Shown piece after piece: positions 9,403 through 17,393 of a stretch of 64,000 bases of DNA (position 1 is its first letter; each line of letters opens with the position of its first letter). Where the stretch lies: NCBI RefSeq assembly GCF_007830255.1, contig NZ_VLKG01000001.1, forward strand, positions 186,001 through 250,000. The letters are read 5' to 3'. The stretch is from Azomonas agilis. GTDB lineage: Bacteria > Pseudomonadota > Gammaproteobacteria > Pseudomonadales > Pseudomonadaceae. The notes below the pieces were generated by a model. It saw nothing but the letters and a program-made list of their open reading frames with translations. It did no database searches and was not told the origin of the DNA. Made by a program: the position numbers and the translations under genes.

Positions 9403-10103
9403 CTAATTGGCGTATAGCTGTTGAGGCTTTGTAGTTTTTGGATGAATTTGTAGCTTTTCTAAGTAAGTGAATTTAAACCAATCCTGTGCTTGCTCTGGAG
9501 GCTGGTTAAAAAACTCTTTAATACCTGGAATCATAAAAAAAAGAAACAGGCTAAGTGTACTTAATAAGCTGCAACCTAAAAAAACATACCAGCCGTTGAA
9601 ATAATCCATAAGAGGAGCCGTAATTAACAGCCCAACAGGTACAGCAACACTACTAAATACACTCATTGTAGTCGTAGTGCGGCTACGATAACTATCTGGA
9701 ATAACCAGAGCTAATCGACTGCTTATCAAAGTATTCAGCCAAGTCGTAAAAATACTAGAACAACTAACGCCAACCAAAAGGGGCCAATAGCTCTGAGCCA
9801 ATCCAATTACAACAAAGCAAAGTATAGGTAAAGTAGCACCTAAAATACTGACAATATACCTTGATGTATGCCTTACCAATAGACCAAGACTTAAAGCCCC
9901 CGCAACTGTTCCTACTCCAGCAGCCAAGTGATCAACTTTAAAACTAAAACCACAGACATACTTGCTGCAGAGTCGGTGAGCTCAAGCACCCACCAAGCAA
10001 TAGCGAGGGTTTGGGCATAACCTCCTAACTCAGATAAAAACTCACCACCTCGAAACCACCAAAAGTCTCGTCCAAGACCTCGTTGCTTAACATCTGACAT
10101 CAT
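9403..10103 (-). pseudogene. Decayed MFS transporter (internal deletion and frameshift)
   Basis: Two pieces in different frames belong to one major facilitator protein. The upstream piece (9912-10103, 63 residues) has the N-terminus and first two membrane segments (FWWFRGGEFLSELGGYAQTL). The downstream piece (from about 9927 to 9403, 174 residues) has what look like segments 7-12 of an MFS_3/enterobactin-exporter-like permease (AAGVGTVAGALSLGLLVRHT, then four more hydrophobic stretches). About 160-180 residues expected between them are missing and the join is out of frame, so no complete transporter can be made. The locus is AT-rich compared with its neighbours, suggesting acquired DNA now being lost. 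Confidence 0.8.
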
Positions 10104-10505
10104 TATTCCTTAATGAATAGCAAAAGCATTTCATACTTTAAATGCTTGATCGTAAGTCGATAGATATCACTTGTATTAACGGCTATAAATCGGGATACAA
10201 AATAAAATCTAATAATAAGCTTTTCAAAAAAATTACTTATAATTGATAGCAAACATAAACTATGACACCATGTCAACACTTAATACTTTTTCGCTCAAAA
10301 AATCAAACTTGTTCGTATAGATTTGATCTTTGTACGCACCCTAGATAGTTAATCCTCGTTTATAGAGACTGCTCTATCTATGAGTACAGCACAGCCTTAC
10401 AAAACGCATATCTACAAGAATCCTTTCCTTCCTGACTTCCCGTCGCACCTCAGGCCACTTAACATGGGGCATCCATCCTTCCTGTAGTACGGGATCTAAG
10501 CCCCC
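10104..10505. other. AT-rich gap upstream of cnoX
   Basis: No gene is seen in these 402 bases. The left half is very AT-rich and continues the low-GC stretch around the decayed transporter. The right half returns to normal composition and should carry the cnoX promoter. Confidence 0.5.
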
Positions 10506-11375
10506 ATGAGTTCAGTACCCTATATTTACGATGCCACCGATGCCAATTTTGATCAGGTGGTGCTGGAAAACTCCTTCCACAAGCCAGTATTGGTGGATTT
10601 TTGGGCCGAATGGTGTGCGCCCTGCAAAGCCTTAATGCCTCTGCTGGCTAAAATCACCGAGGAATATCAGGGCGAATTGCTGCTGGCTAAAGTCAATAGC
10701 GATCTGGAACAGACTTCAGTGATGCGCCTAGGCATTCGTACTTTGCCGACCGTGGTGCTGTTTAAAAACGGGCAGCCAGTAGACGGCTTTGCCGGAGCTC
10801 AACCCGAATCCGCGATTCGAGCTATGTTAGCGCCCCACGTTAGCCTACCTCCAGCGCCTGAAGCCGACCCTATGGAGCAAGCTCAGGCGTTATTCAACCA
10901 AGCTCAGTTTGCTGAGGCAGAGCAACTGCTTAAGGCCATTCTGACTGAGCAAAATGATCAAGCCACCGCCTTGATTCTATACGCCCGTTGCCTGATTGAA
11001 CGCAATGAGCTCACCGAAGCCGACGCGGTTTTAAACGCAGTTAAAGGGGATGAGCATAAACACGCCTTAGCGGGAGCTCGTGCCCAAATTACCTTCCTGC
11101 ACCAAGCCGCTGAGCTGCCTGAAGTAGCTGAACTCAAATCCCGTTTAGCGCAAAACCCTCAGGATGATGATGCTCTCTACCAACTCGCCATCCAGCAATT
11201 AGCCCGCCAACAATATGAGGCGGCTCTTGAGGGCTTGTTACGGCTCTTTATACGCAATAAGTCGTACCATGAGGGACAGCCCCACAAAACACTGCTGCAA
11301 GTGTTTGAGCTCTTAGGTAATGACCATCCTTTAGTCACCCAATACCGGCGTAAACTCTATCAAGCGATTTATTAA
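10506..11375 (+). CDS. cnoX: Thioredoxin-TPR chaperone CnoX (YbbN)
   Basis: The 289-residue protein has an N-terminal thioredoxin domain (residues ~1-110) and a C-terminal TPR region (~120-289), the arrangement of CnoX/YbbN, a chaperedoxin that passes oxidised unfolded proteins to GroEL or DnaK. The active-site segment is VDFWAEWCAPCKALMPLL with an intact CxxC. In E. coli CnoX the corresponding motif is incomplete, so this version may keep true redox activity. It is followed 10 bp later by a convergent gene. Confidence 0.9.
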   Translation: MSSVPYIYDATDANFDQVVLENSFHKPVLVDFWAEWCAPCKALMPLLAKITEEYQGELLLAKVNSDLEQTSVMRLGIRTLPTVVLFKNGQPVDGFAGAQPESAIRAMLAPHVSLPPAPEADPMEQAQALFNQAQFAEAEQLLKAILTEQNDQATALILYARCLIERNELTEADAVLNAVKGDEHKHALAGARAQITFLHQAAELPEVAELKSRLAQNPQDDDALYQLAIQQLARQQYEAALEGLLRLFIRNKSYHEGQPHKTLLQVFELLGNDHPLVTQYRRKLYQAIY

Positions 11376-11385
11376 GCCGCCCGAC

Positions 11386-11751
11386 TTACTTATCCTCTGA
11401 GCCCTGCCAACGATACAGCAGGGCATCCGATGAGCGCTCAACTACAACCTCGTTACTGTGCCGTAGCCGTACCATGAGCTGCTTAGCGGCTTGAGTATTC
11501 CCCGTTAAGGTTTCCAGTTGAACCAATAACGCTGGCCCGGCTAGGGTTCCTGCCTGTTGCAGTATCTGTTGCGCCAATTGCCAGAAGGGATCGGCCCGCG
11601 TTTTTTCCGGCCCCACGGGTCTTGAAACCTTTTCAGGTTCTGAGGAGGTTTGAAGACTTACTAAACCACCCAACTGTGTCCAGTCCTGTGCATCCAACTC
11701 AATATCTAGGGCTACAGGATAACCCCCTACAGTTCCCCGAATACGAATCAT
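11386..11751 (-). CDS. Conserved-looking hypothetical protein
   Basis: A 121-residue soluble protein with no signal peptide or membrane segment. It opens with a beta-rich stretch (MIRIRGTVGGYPVALDIELD) followed by a helical second half (FWQLAQQILQQAGTLAGPAL, QAAKQLMVRLRHSNEVVVE). I do not recognise a family. It is convergent with cnoX, and its upstream region faces the ompW control region. Codon use looks like that of neighbours, and the absence of overlapping alternatives supports it as real. Confidence 0.6.
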   Translation of the reverse strand: MIRIRGTVGGYPVALDIELDAQDWTQLGGLVSLQTSSEPEKVSRPVGPEKTRADPFWQLAQQILQQAGTLAGPALLVQLETLTGNTQAAKQLMVRLRHSNEVVVERSSDALLYRWQGSEDK

Positions 11752-11923
11752 TCTTTAATTCCTGACCTAATAAATAAACACAAAATAACTGGGATTAGTT
11801 ACTTGTTTTGCAATACAGTTTTTACTATCAAAAAAGACAAAATGTCGCACTAGCTCATCAGATATTAGCTTATTGCTCCAGATCAAAAACATAAAGTCAC
11901 TTATCAGCATTGGCTTAAAATTA

Positions 11924-11937
11924 TTGAGCTGTATCAA
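11924..11937 (+). promoter_or_regulatory. FNR/Anr-type box, distal copy
   Basis: TTGAGCTGTATCAA matches the FNR/Anr consensus TTGAT-N4-ATCAA at nine of ten positions. A -10-like TAAATA lies at 11961-11966, placing the box near -41 of a possible start site, the class II activator position. Confidence 0.6.
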
Positions 11938-12051
11938 TACCTTATTTTTTACTCAAAAATTAAATACCCGCCTAATTTAAATACAACACTGAGGCTTTTT
12001 TGAGCCAGATCAATTTAATTATCAAAGAGCAATTAGACCAACAAAGCTTTA

Positions 12052-12065
12052 TTGAGCTGTATCAA
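12052..12065 (+). promoter_or_regulatory. FNR/Anr-type box, proximal copy
   Basis: An identical TTGAGCTGTATCAA box. A -10-like TAACAT at 12086-12091 gives a possible start near 12098, about 40 bp from the box centre. ompW is a known FNR target in E. coli, which supports regulation by oxygen here. Confidence 0.65.
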
Positions 12066-12180
12066 AAAGTGCCAGCCCTCAAGTTTTAACATTAGCCCCA
12101 TCAAACTTTTAACAGATTCGCTTCTTCGCAGAACTTCCAGTTTCTGTAGTTCCCTGAAAGGCGATAGAGGGGCTCACACC

Positions 12181-12867
12181 ATGCGTAAGATTCTCTTCAC
12201 TGCATCCTTGATGGCTGCCTTATTGGGCGCTCCAGCGGCCCATGCCCATTTGGAAGGGGACCTTATTTTCCGCGTCGGTGCCGTACTGGTTGACCCTCGT
12301 GAGCGCAGCGATGATATCCACCACCAAGCTTTAGGCGATATTCCCGGCACCAAAGTCACTTTGGATCATGAAGTCCAAATGGGTATGAACTACCTGTACA
12401 TGCTGACGGATAACATCGGTGTCGAACTGTTGGCGGCTACTCCTTTCACTCAAGAATTACGGGTTAAAGGTATGCCTGGCCCCTATGCAGGCTTAAATGG
12501 CCGCTTAGGTGAAGTGGAACACCTGCCTCCAACCCTGAGCTTGGTCTACTTCCCCTTAGACGATACCTACGATTTTCAACCCTATGTGGGCGTGGGCTTT
12601 AACTACACTTTCTTCTTTAACGACAAATTGAGCCGTGAGGCCAAAGGCAAAGGCTTCCAAAGCGGTTTGGACATTGATAACTCCTATGGATTATCCGCCC
12701 AAATCGGCGTTGATTACATGATTTCAGATCAATACCTGATCAACGCCCAGATGCGTTACATCGACATCGACACTAAGGGCACTACATGGCTAGCCGGTGG
12801 ACGGGTGGACGTGGATGTGGACGTAGACCCCTTTGTTTACATGCTGAGCTTCGGTTATCGCTTCTAA
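12181..12867 (+). CDS. ompW: Outer membrane protein OmpW
   Basis: An 8-stranded outer membrane barrel of the OmpW family, thought to pass small hydrophobic compounds. The 228-residue protein has a signal peptide (MRKILFTASLMAALLGAPAA, cleavage near AHA), the early EGDLIFRVGAVLVDPRERSD segment, LPPTLSLVYFPLDDTYDFQP and FQPYVGVGFNYTFFF, and ends with aromatic residues (MLSFGYRF) as barrels do. The ATG at 12181 is chosen because it begins the signal peptide; AGGGG lies upstream. Expression is likely controlled by two FNR-type boxes, and a strong terminator follows. Confidence 0.95.
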   Translation: MRKILFTASLMAALLGAPAAHAHLEGDLIFRVGAVLVDPRERSDDIHHQALGDIPGTKVTLDHEVQMGMNYLYMLTDNIGVELLAATPFTQELRVKGMPGPYAGLNGRLGEVEHLPPTLSLVYFPLDDTYDFQPYVGVGFNYTFFFNDKLSREAKGKGFQSGLDIDNSYGLSAQIGVDYMISDQYLINAQMRYIDIDTKGTTWLAGGRVDVDVDVDPFVYMLSFGYRF

Positions 12868-12882
12868 GCACCGACACTCCCC

Positions 12883-12915
12883 AAAAAAGGCATCCTCCAA
12901 GGATGCCTTTTTTTA
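12883..12915. terminator. Bidirectional intrinsic terminator
   Basis: An 8-bp perfect stem GGCATCCT/AGGATGCC with loop CCA, preceded by six As and followed by eight Ts, lies between the convergent ompW and epimerase genes and should stop transcription from both sides. Confidence 0.92.
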
Positions 12916-12928
12916 TGCCTAAACTTTA

Positions 12929-13873
12929 TTAGTTCCGATCCAACACACTGGCCAAAGTGCGGCTTAATCCTTCATCCAGACTCGTCACCCCAGGTAATTG
13001 GTAATGCTCTTGCAAACGCTGGTTATCCGCCCTTGAATGCCGAATATCTCCAGAGCGTGCCTCTTTATGAGTAACCGAAGGCAAGACAGTGCCTGAAGTC
13101 TTGGCAATATGAGCCAATAGCTGATTTAAGGTGGTAGAGCGCCCCAAGCCGACATTAACGGGCAGGTGTGTAGGTTGTGCTTGCTGTAAGCCTTGTATCA
13201 GTAACTGAACCAAATCCTCCACATACACAAAGTCACGGGTTTGCTCGCCATCACCAAATACCCAAATGGGCTGTTGACGATGGGTACGCTCGATAAAAAT
13301 GCTGATCACCCCAGAATAAGGGGAGGAAGGATCTTGGCGCGGCCCATAGATATTAAACAACCGGAAGATAACCGGCTGAAACCCATGTTGGCGGCGATAA
13401 AAATCCAAGTAGTACTCGCTGGCTAATTTATCCACTGCGTAAGGCGTTAAAGGCGCTTTAGGCGTATCCTCGGCGACTGCCACACCTTCTCCGTTTGGCC
13501 CATAAACAGCAGCACTAGAGGCAAAGAGCACCCGCTGTACCCCCTGTTTGCGCATCGCCTCACACAGATTAAGCGTACCCAGAAAATTGGATTGGTGGGT
13601 TCCCAAAGGATCATCCACCGAAGCCTGCACCGAAGCAACCGCCGCCAAGTGTATTACTGCACAGCACCCCTTGACCGCTCGCTCCACTTGAGCTGCATCG
13701 GCCACATTGCCCTCAAGCACCTCTAATTGAGGATGAGGCTTAAGATTAGAGCGCTTGCCGGTAGAGAAATTATCCAGCACCCGTACGGATTGGCCTTGCA
13801 CCAATAAAGCCTCTACAACGTGGGAGCCGATAAACCCCGCACCGCCGGTAATTAATACAGGGGCATCAGACAT
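12929..13873 (-). CDS. NAD-dependent epimerase/dehydratase (UDP-glucose 4-epimerase-like)
   Basis: An extended short-chain dehydrogenase of 314 residues. The N-terminus has the NAD-binding GGAGFIGSHVVE motif; the SSAAVYG strand and the catalytic YAVDKLASEYY (YxxxK) motif are intact, followed by RLFNIYGPRQDP. The closest families are GalE/WbpP-type UDP-hexose 4-epimerases and UDP-glucuronate decarboxylases; substrate cannot be fixed from sequence. It overlaps the upstream RmlD-like gene by 8 bp, so the two are probably expressed together and may act in the same sugar-nucleotide pathway. Confidence 0.85.
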   Translation of the reverse strand: MSDAPVLITGGAGFIGSHVVEALLVQGQSVRVLDNFSTGKRSNLKPHPQLEVLEGNVADAAQVERAVKGCCAVIHLAAVASVQASVDDPLGTHQSNFLGTLNLCEAMRKQGVQRVLFASSAAVYGPNGEGVAVAEDTPKAPLTPYAVDKLASEYYLDFYRRQHGFQPVIFRLFNIYGPRQDPSSPYSGVISIFIERTHRQQPIWVFGDGEQTRDFVYVEDLVQLLIQGLQQAQPTHLPVNVGLGRSTTLNQLLAHIAKTSGTVLPSVTHKEARSGDIRHSRADNQRLQEHYQLPGVTSLDEGLSRTLASVLDRN

Positions 13874-14750
13874 GTCGGTAATAACTATCCATTAGAGTGG
13901 GTAATGCCGCTCGCCAAGGACGCGGTTTAATGCCAAAAGTATGGGTGATTTTTTTACAGGCTAATACGGCATGTTGCGGTTCAACCATAGAATCGGGGCA
14001 ATCCACATGGGGGCGCGATAACAAGTCTTTTTGGCGCACCCGACCAAAAATGCTTGCCTCTGCCAACACTGCTTGGCCTAAGATCAATTGGCTTACTGCA
14101 TCATAGCCGCCGTACTGATAAGTCCCCCACAAATCAGCCTTGCAGTCTAACTGCTTGAGTACCGCCAAAATGGCACTGGCTGCATCTTCTACCGGCGTGG
14201 GCTGTCCACGTCGATCATCGGCCAAGCTCAGGGGCTTTTCCTGTTCCAGTTGGGCTAAAAATCGTCCTAACCAACCTTCGGGGCTATCGTCCAGCAGCCA
14301 ACCGAAACGAATGATTACATGCTGATGACACAAGGCATGCAAAGCCTGCTCAATGGTCATAAACAGATGACCCCGTGCATCCAGAGGAGCCGGAATGTCC
14401 GACTCTCCATAGGGCATAGTGCGCGTACCATCAAACAAGCGGTAACTGGAAGGCTGGACTAGAATCACTCCGCGCTGCTGACAGAGCACCGCTAACCAGC
14501 GCACTACATGCTCTTGGTGATTCAAACGCAGTGAGTCCACCGCCTTAGCCTGAAACCAATCGTGGTAGTACGCCAAATTAATCACAACATCAGGACGACT
14601 TTCGTCCAAGACCTCAGTCAGACTGGCAACATCCCAACCACTTTCTGGGGGGCGCGGCGCGAGAAACTCTATATCTTCCTCTGAACCTAGGCGGATTAAT
14701 GCCTGACCCAGGGCATTGCCGCCACCCAACAACATCAGGCGCATTCGCAT
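13866..14750 (-). CDS. RmlD-like sugar-nucleotide reductase homologue, catalytic pair lost
   Basis: A 294-residue Rossmann-fold protein resembling dTDP-4-dehydrorhamnose reductase (RmlD): GGGNALGQALI at the N-terminus, ESRPDVVINLAYYHD, SSYRLFDGTR and PYGESDIPAP. In RmlD the next segment carries the catalytic YxxxK motif; here it reads LDARGHLFMTIEQ, with Arg126 and Phe130 in the places of Tyr and Lys by my alignment, while the following Glu is kept. It may therefore bind a nucleotide or act as a subunit rather than a reductase. Either of two closely spaced methionines (MRM) could be the start. Confidence 0.75.
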   Translation of the reverse strand: MRMRLMLLGGGNALGQALIRLGSEEDIEFLAPRPPESGWDVASLTEVLDESRPDVVINLAYYHDWFQAKAVDSLRLNHQEHVVRWLAVLCQQRGVILVQPSSYRLFDGTRTMPYGESDIPAPLDARGHLFMTIEQALHALCHQHVIIRFGWLLDDSPEGWLGRFLAQLEQEKPLSLADDRRGQPTPVEDAASAILAVLKQLDCKADLWGTYQYGGYDAVSQLILGQAVLAEASIFGRVRQKDLLSRPHVDCPDSMVEPQHAVLACKKITHTFGIKPRPWRAALPTLMDSYYRHV

Positions 14751-15029
14751 TTACCGAGCAATCCTGTTCTTCAACGGACAAGGAGCACCATTGCACCACA
14801 GATCGGGTTATTCCGGCAAAAAATCCCCCCATTTCATCCGGGTAATCAGGTGTTTTTTTGATCCGACTACAGGTACATTGCGCACCCAGAACCCATACCT
14901 ACAGCCCTTATGTACAGCTTGTTAGCGCTGCTTAGCCGCCTAACGCTGAAGCAAGATGCTGTGAGGAATAAAAAAAGCCACAATACGAGCCCTCGAACCC
15001 CATTCGATACTGTGCCATCCATCACCCCA
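14751..15029. other. Intergenic region upstream of potH
   Basis: No supported gene. Divergent promoters for the RmlD-like gene (left) and the permease pair (right) should be here. A T-run (GGTGTTTTTTTGATCC) near 14850 has no strong stem. Confidence 0.45.
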
Positions 15030-15055
15030 GAGTCACAGTCCACAGACTGTGACTC
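15030..15055 (+). promoter_or_regulatory. Perfect 11-bp stem-loop in potH leader
   Basis: GAGTCACAGTC and GACTGTGACTC pair perfectly around loop CACA, ending 33 nt before the potH start. No T-run follows, so it is not a standard terminator; it could be an operator palindrome or an mRNA structure regulating the permease genes. Confidence 0.6.
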
Positions 15056-15088
15056 CGGTGGCAAGCCTACAGGAGACACTAAGGCCCA

Positions 15089-15985
15089 ATGAACATCCCC
15101 TCTCTGAATCTTGGCCGCCGTCTGGTGATTGGCGTGCCCTTTATCTGGTTGGCACTGTTTTTTCTACTACCCTTTGCCATGGTACTGAAGATCAGCTTCT
15201 CCAGTGCAGAGGTTGCCATTCCGCCTTATACCGAGCTTGTCCGCTATGTAGATCAGCAACTTCAAGTACTGGTGAATTTTGGTAACTACCTATTACTGGC
15301 CGAAGATGGGCTTTATTGGTCTGCCTATTTAGGGTCGTTGAAGATCGCCAGCATCAGCACGTTGGTGTGCTTGTTGATCGGTTATCCTATGGCCTATGCC
15401 ATCAGCAAAGCGCGCAAGGATTTACAAACGGTGCTCCTGTTGCTGATTATGATGCCGACTTGGACGGCTATTTTGATCCGTGTGTACGCTTGGATGGGCA
15501 TTCTCAGCAATAACGGTCTAATCAATAACCTATTGATGGGCCTTGGATTTATCTCTGAACCCTTGCAAATTTTGAACTCAGATACCGCCGTCTATATTGG
15601 CGTGGTCTACGCGTACCTGCCGTTTATGGTGTTGCCTTTGTACGCCAACTTAGTCAAACACGACCCAACCTTGCTAGAAGCTGCTGCCGATCTCGGGGCA
15701 CGTCCCATCGAAAGCTTCTGGAAAATTACTGTTCCGCTGTCCAAAGGCGGCATCATCGCCGGTTGTATGCTGGTGTTTATTCCGGTAGTCGGTGAGTTTG
15801 TGATTCCTGAACTTTTGGGCGGCCCCGAAACCCTGATGATTGGCAAAGTGCTGTGGCAAGAATTCTTCAACAACCGTGATTGGCCAGTGGCGGCGGCCTT
15901 AGCCGTGCTGATGCTGTTGATTCTGATTGTACCCATCCTGCTGTTCAACCGTAACCAAGCTAAAGAATTGGAGGGCCGCCTGTGA
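15089..15985 (+). CDS. potH: Polyamine ABC transporter permease PotH
   Basis: An inner-membrane permease of 298 residues with about six membrane segments (first at ~13-33, WLALFFLLPFAMVLKISF) and the cytoplasmic EAA loop EAAADLGARPIESFWKITVP that contacts the ATPase. It matches the PotH/PotB family for putrescine or spermidine uptake. It overlaps potI by 4 bp. No PotG ATPase or PotF binding protein gene is adjacent, so these subunits must be encoded elsewhere or shared with another transporter. Confidence 0.88.
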   Translation: MNIPSLNLGRRLVIGVPFIWLALFFLLPFAMVLKISFSSAEVAIPPYTELVRYVDQQLQVLVNFGNYLLLAEDGLYWSAYLGSLKIASISTLVCLLIGYPMAYAISKARKDLQTVLLLLIMMPTWTAILIRVYAWMGILSNNGLINNLLMGLGFISEPLQILNSDTAVYIGVVYAYLPFMVLPLYANLVKHDPTLLEAAADLGARPIESFWKITVPLSKGGIIAGCMLVFIPVVGEFVIPELLGGPETLMIGKVLWQEFFNNRDWPVAAALAVLMLLILIVPILLFNRNQAKELEGRL

Positions 15986-16809
15986 AACGTCTGAGCTTTT
16001 CTACGCTAATGCTGTGGGGCGGTCTGGCCTTTATCTATCTGCCCATGCTGATTTTGGTGATTTACTCCTTCAACGCCTCCAAATTGGTGACAGTGTGGGG
16101 CGGCTGGTCTTTGGAGTGGTATGCCGGTCTGTTTGATAACAGCCAACTAATGGCTGCGGTGGGCCGCTCACTACAGGTAGCCTTTTTTACCGCCTTGGCC
16201 GCCGTTACCTTAGGAACACTGGCAGCCTTTGTGCTAACCCGCCTGCCTCGCTTTCGGGGACGCACTTTGTTTGGGGGGTTAGTCACTGCGCCCTTGGTCA
16301 TGCCGGAGGTGATCACCGGCCTATCTCTGCTACTGCTGTTCGTAGCCATGTCGCAATTGATTGGTTGGCCAGAGCGCGGATTAACCACCATCTGGATCGC
16401 CCACACCACTTTTTGCTCTTCCTATGTGGCTATTGTAGTTTCGGCACGGCTACGGGAGCTGGATTTATCCATCGAAGAAGCGGCTATGGATCTGGGCGCA
16501 CGGCCTTGGAAGGTGTTTATCCTGATCACCATTCCTATGATCGCGCCTTCGCTAGTCGCCGGTGGGATGATGTCCTTTGCCCTGTCGTTGGATGATCTGG
16601 TGCTGGCCAGCTTTGTGTCCGGCCCCGGCTCAACCACTTTGCCGATGGAGATTTTTTCCGCCGTGCGCCTAGGGGTAAAACCGGAGATTAATGCGGTCGC
16701 CAGCTTGATTTTATTAGCGGTATCTTTGGTGACTTTTTTAATTTGGTACTTAAGCCGCCGCGCGGAAGAAAACCGCATTCAGGCATTGCGCCAAGCTCAA
16801 GAGGCATAA
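15982..16809 (+). CDS. potI: Polyamine ABC transporter permease PotI
   Basis: The 275-residue partner permease has an N-terminal segment (WGGLAFIYLPMLILVIYSFN), about six membrane spans and the EAA loop EEAAMDLGARPWKVFILITI, as in PotI/PotC. Translation is coupled to potH through the ATGA overlap. The stop codon lies 1 bp from the stop of the convergent DUF6436 gene, leaving no room for a separate terminator. With PotH it forms the membrane channel of a polyamine importer. Confidence 0.88.
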   Translation: MKRLSFSTLMLWGGLAFIYLPMLILVIYSFNASKLVTVWGGWSLEWYAGLFDNSQLMAAVGRSLQVAFFTALAAVTLGTLAAFVLTRLPRFRGRTLFGGLVTAPLVMPEVITGLSLLLLFVAMSQLIGWPERGLTTIWIAHTTFCSSYVAIVVSARLRELDLSIEEAAMDLGARPWKVFILITIPMIAPSLVAGGMMSFALSLDDLVLASFVSGPGSTTLPMEIFSAVRLGVKPEINAVASLILLAVSLVTFLIWYLSRRAEENRIQALRQAQEA

Positions 16810-16810
16810 G

Positions 16811-17356
16811 TCAGTTCCAATCGCAAAAACAGGCTACTGCCAGTTGGTGGGTAGCCTGTACAGAGCGGCCAGCTAAGGTGGCCTCTAAAATGGGCTCCAC
16901 AAATCCACGGGTGACGTTGCAGTTAGCGCCCTCCGTGTAAGGCCCAAAATAGACCAAATCCCCCTGAGCATTCCAAATCGCCACGGCTGGACTGGCAGGA
17001 ATCTGTGCCCAGTTGTGCTCCTCCTCTAAGGGCTGTACTGCAGAAAACACAGCGGGCAATTGCCCTCTACGCCCGGCCCGTTTAACGCTGTAAAAACGTA
17101 CCCCTTGAGGGGCAAACTGCTGCACAATCGCCAATAAATGAGCCTGATTGCCTACATTACAGGGGCAGGCGGGATCCCAAAAATGCACCAAACGTATCGA
17201 CTGTTCGGCCTCTAACGTCTTAGGCACCGATAGGGCTGTGGCAGAAAACACTTTAGAACGCGGACTAAACGCAGGATCTTTAAACACAAGGAGTAGAAGC
17301 AGCGCCCCCACAGCCGCCAAGCCTCCGCCCCAAAGCCCCCAGTGCCGAACCAACAT
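16811..17356 (-). CDS. DUF6436 thioredoxin-like membrane-anchored protein
   Basis: A 181-residue protein with one N-terminal membrane anchor (~residues 5-26) and a periplasmic thioredoxin-like domain. The motif VHFWDPACPCNVGNQAHL stands where thioredoxins have their active site, and two more cysteines occur near the C-terminus (AVACFCDWN). This pattern fits DUF6436. The domain is thioredoxin-like but has CPC rather than CxxC, so whether it is an oxidoreductase is uncertain. Confidence 0.75.
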   Translation of the reverse strand: MLVRHWGLWGGGLAAVGALLLLLVFKDPAFSPRSKVFSATALSVPKTLEAEQSIRLVHFWDPACPCNVGNQAHLLAIVQQFAPQGVRFYSVKRAGRRGQLPAVFSAVQPLEEEHNWAQIPASPAVAIWNAQGDLVYFGPYTEGANCNVTRGFVEPILEATLAGRSVQATHQLAVACFCDWN

Positions 17357-17393
17357 AAGTCACCTTTGACCACAATCTGTACAGGAAGTACCC

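Larger units (their letters stand above)
11752..12180. promoter_or_regulatory. AT-rich divergent control region upstream of ompW
   Basis: These 429 bases hold no supported gene; the frame open upstream of ompW lacks a good start and is in an AT-rich stretch. The region contains a 17-bp direct repeat (11921-11937 and 12049-12065), each copy containing an FNR-type box with a -10-like hexamer about 24-30 bp downstream. Confidence 0.6.
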
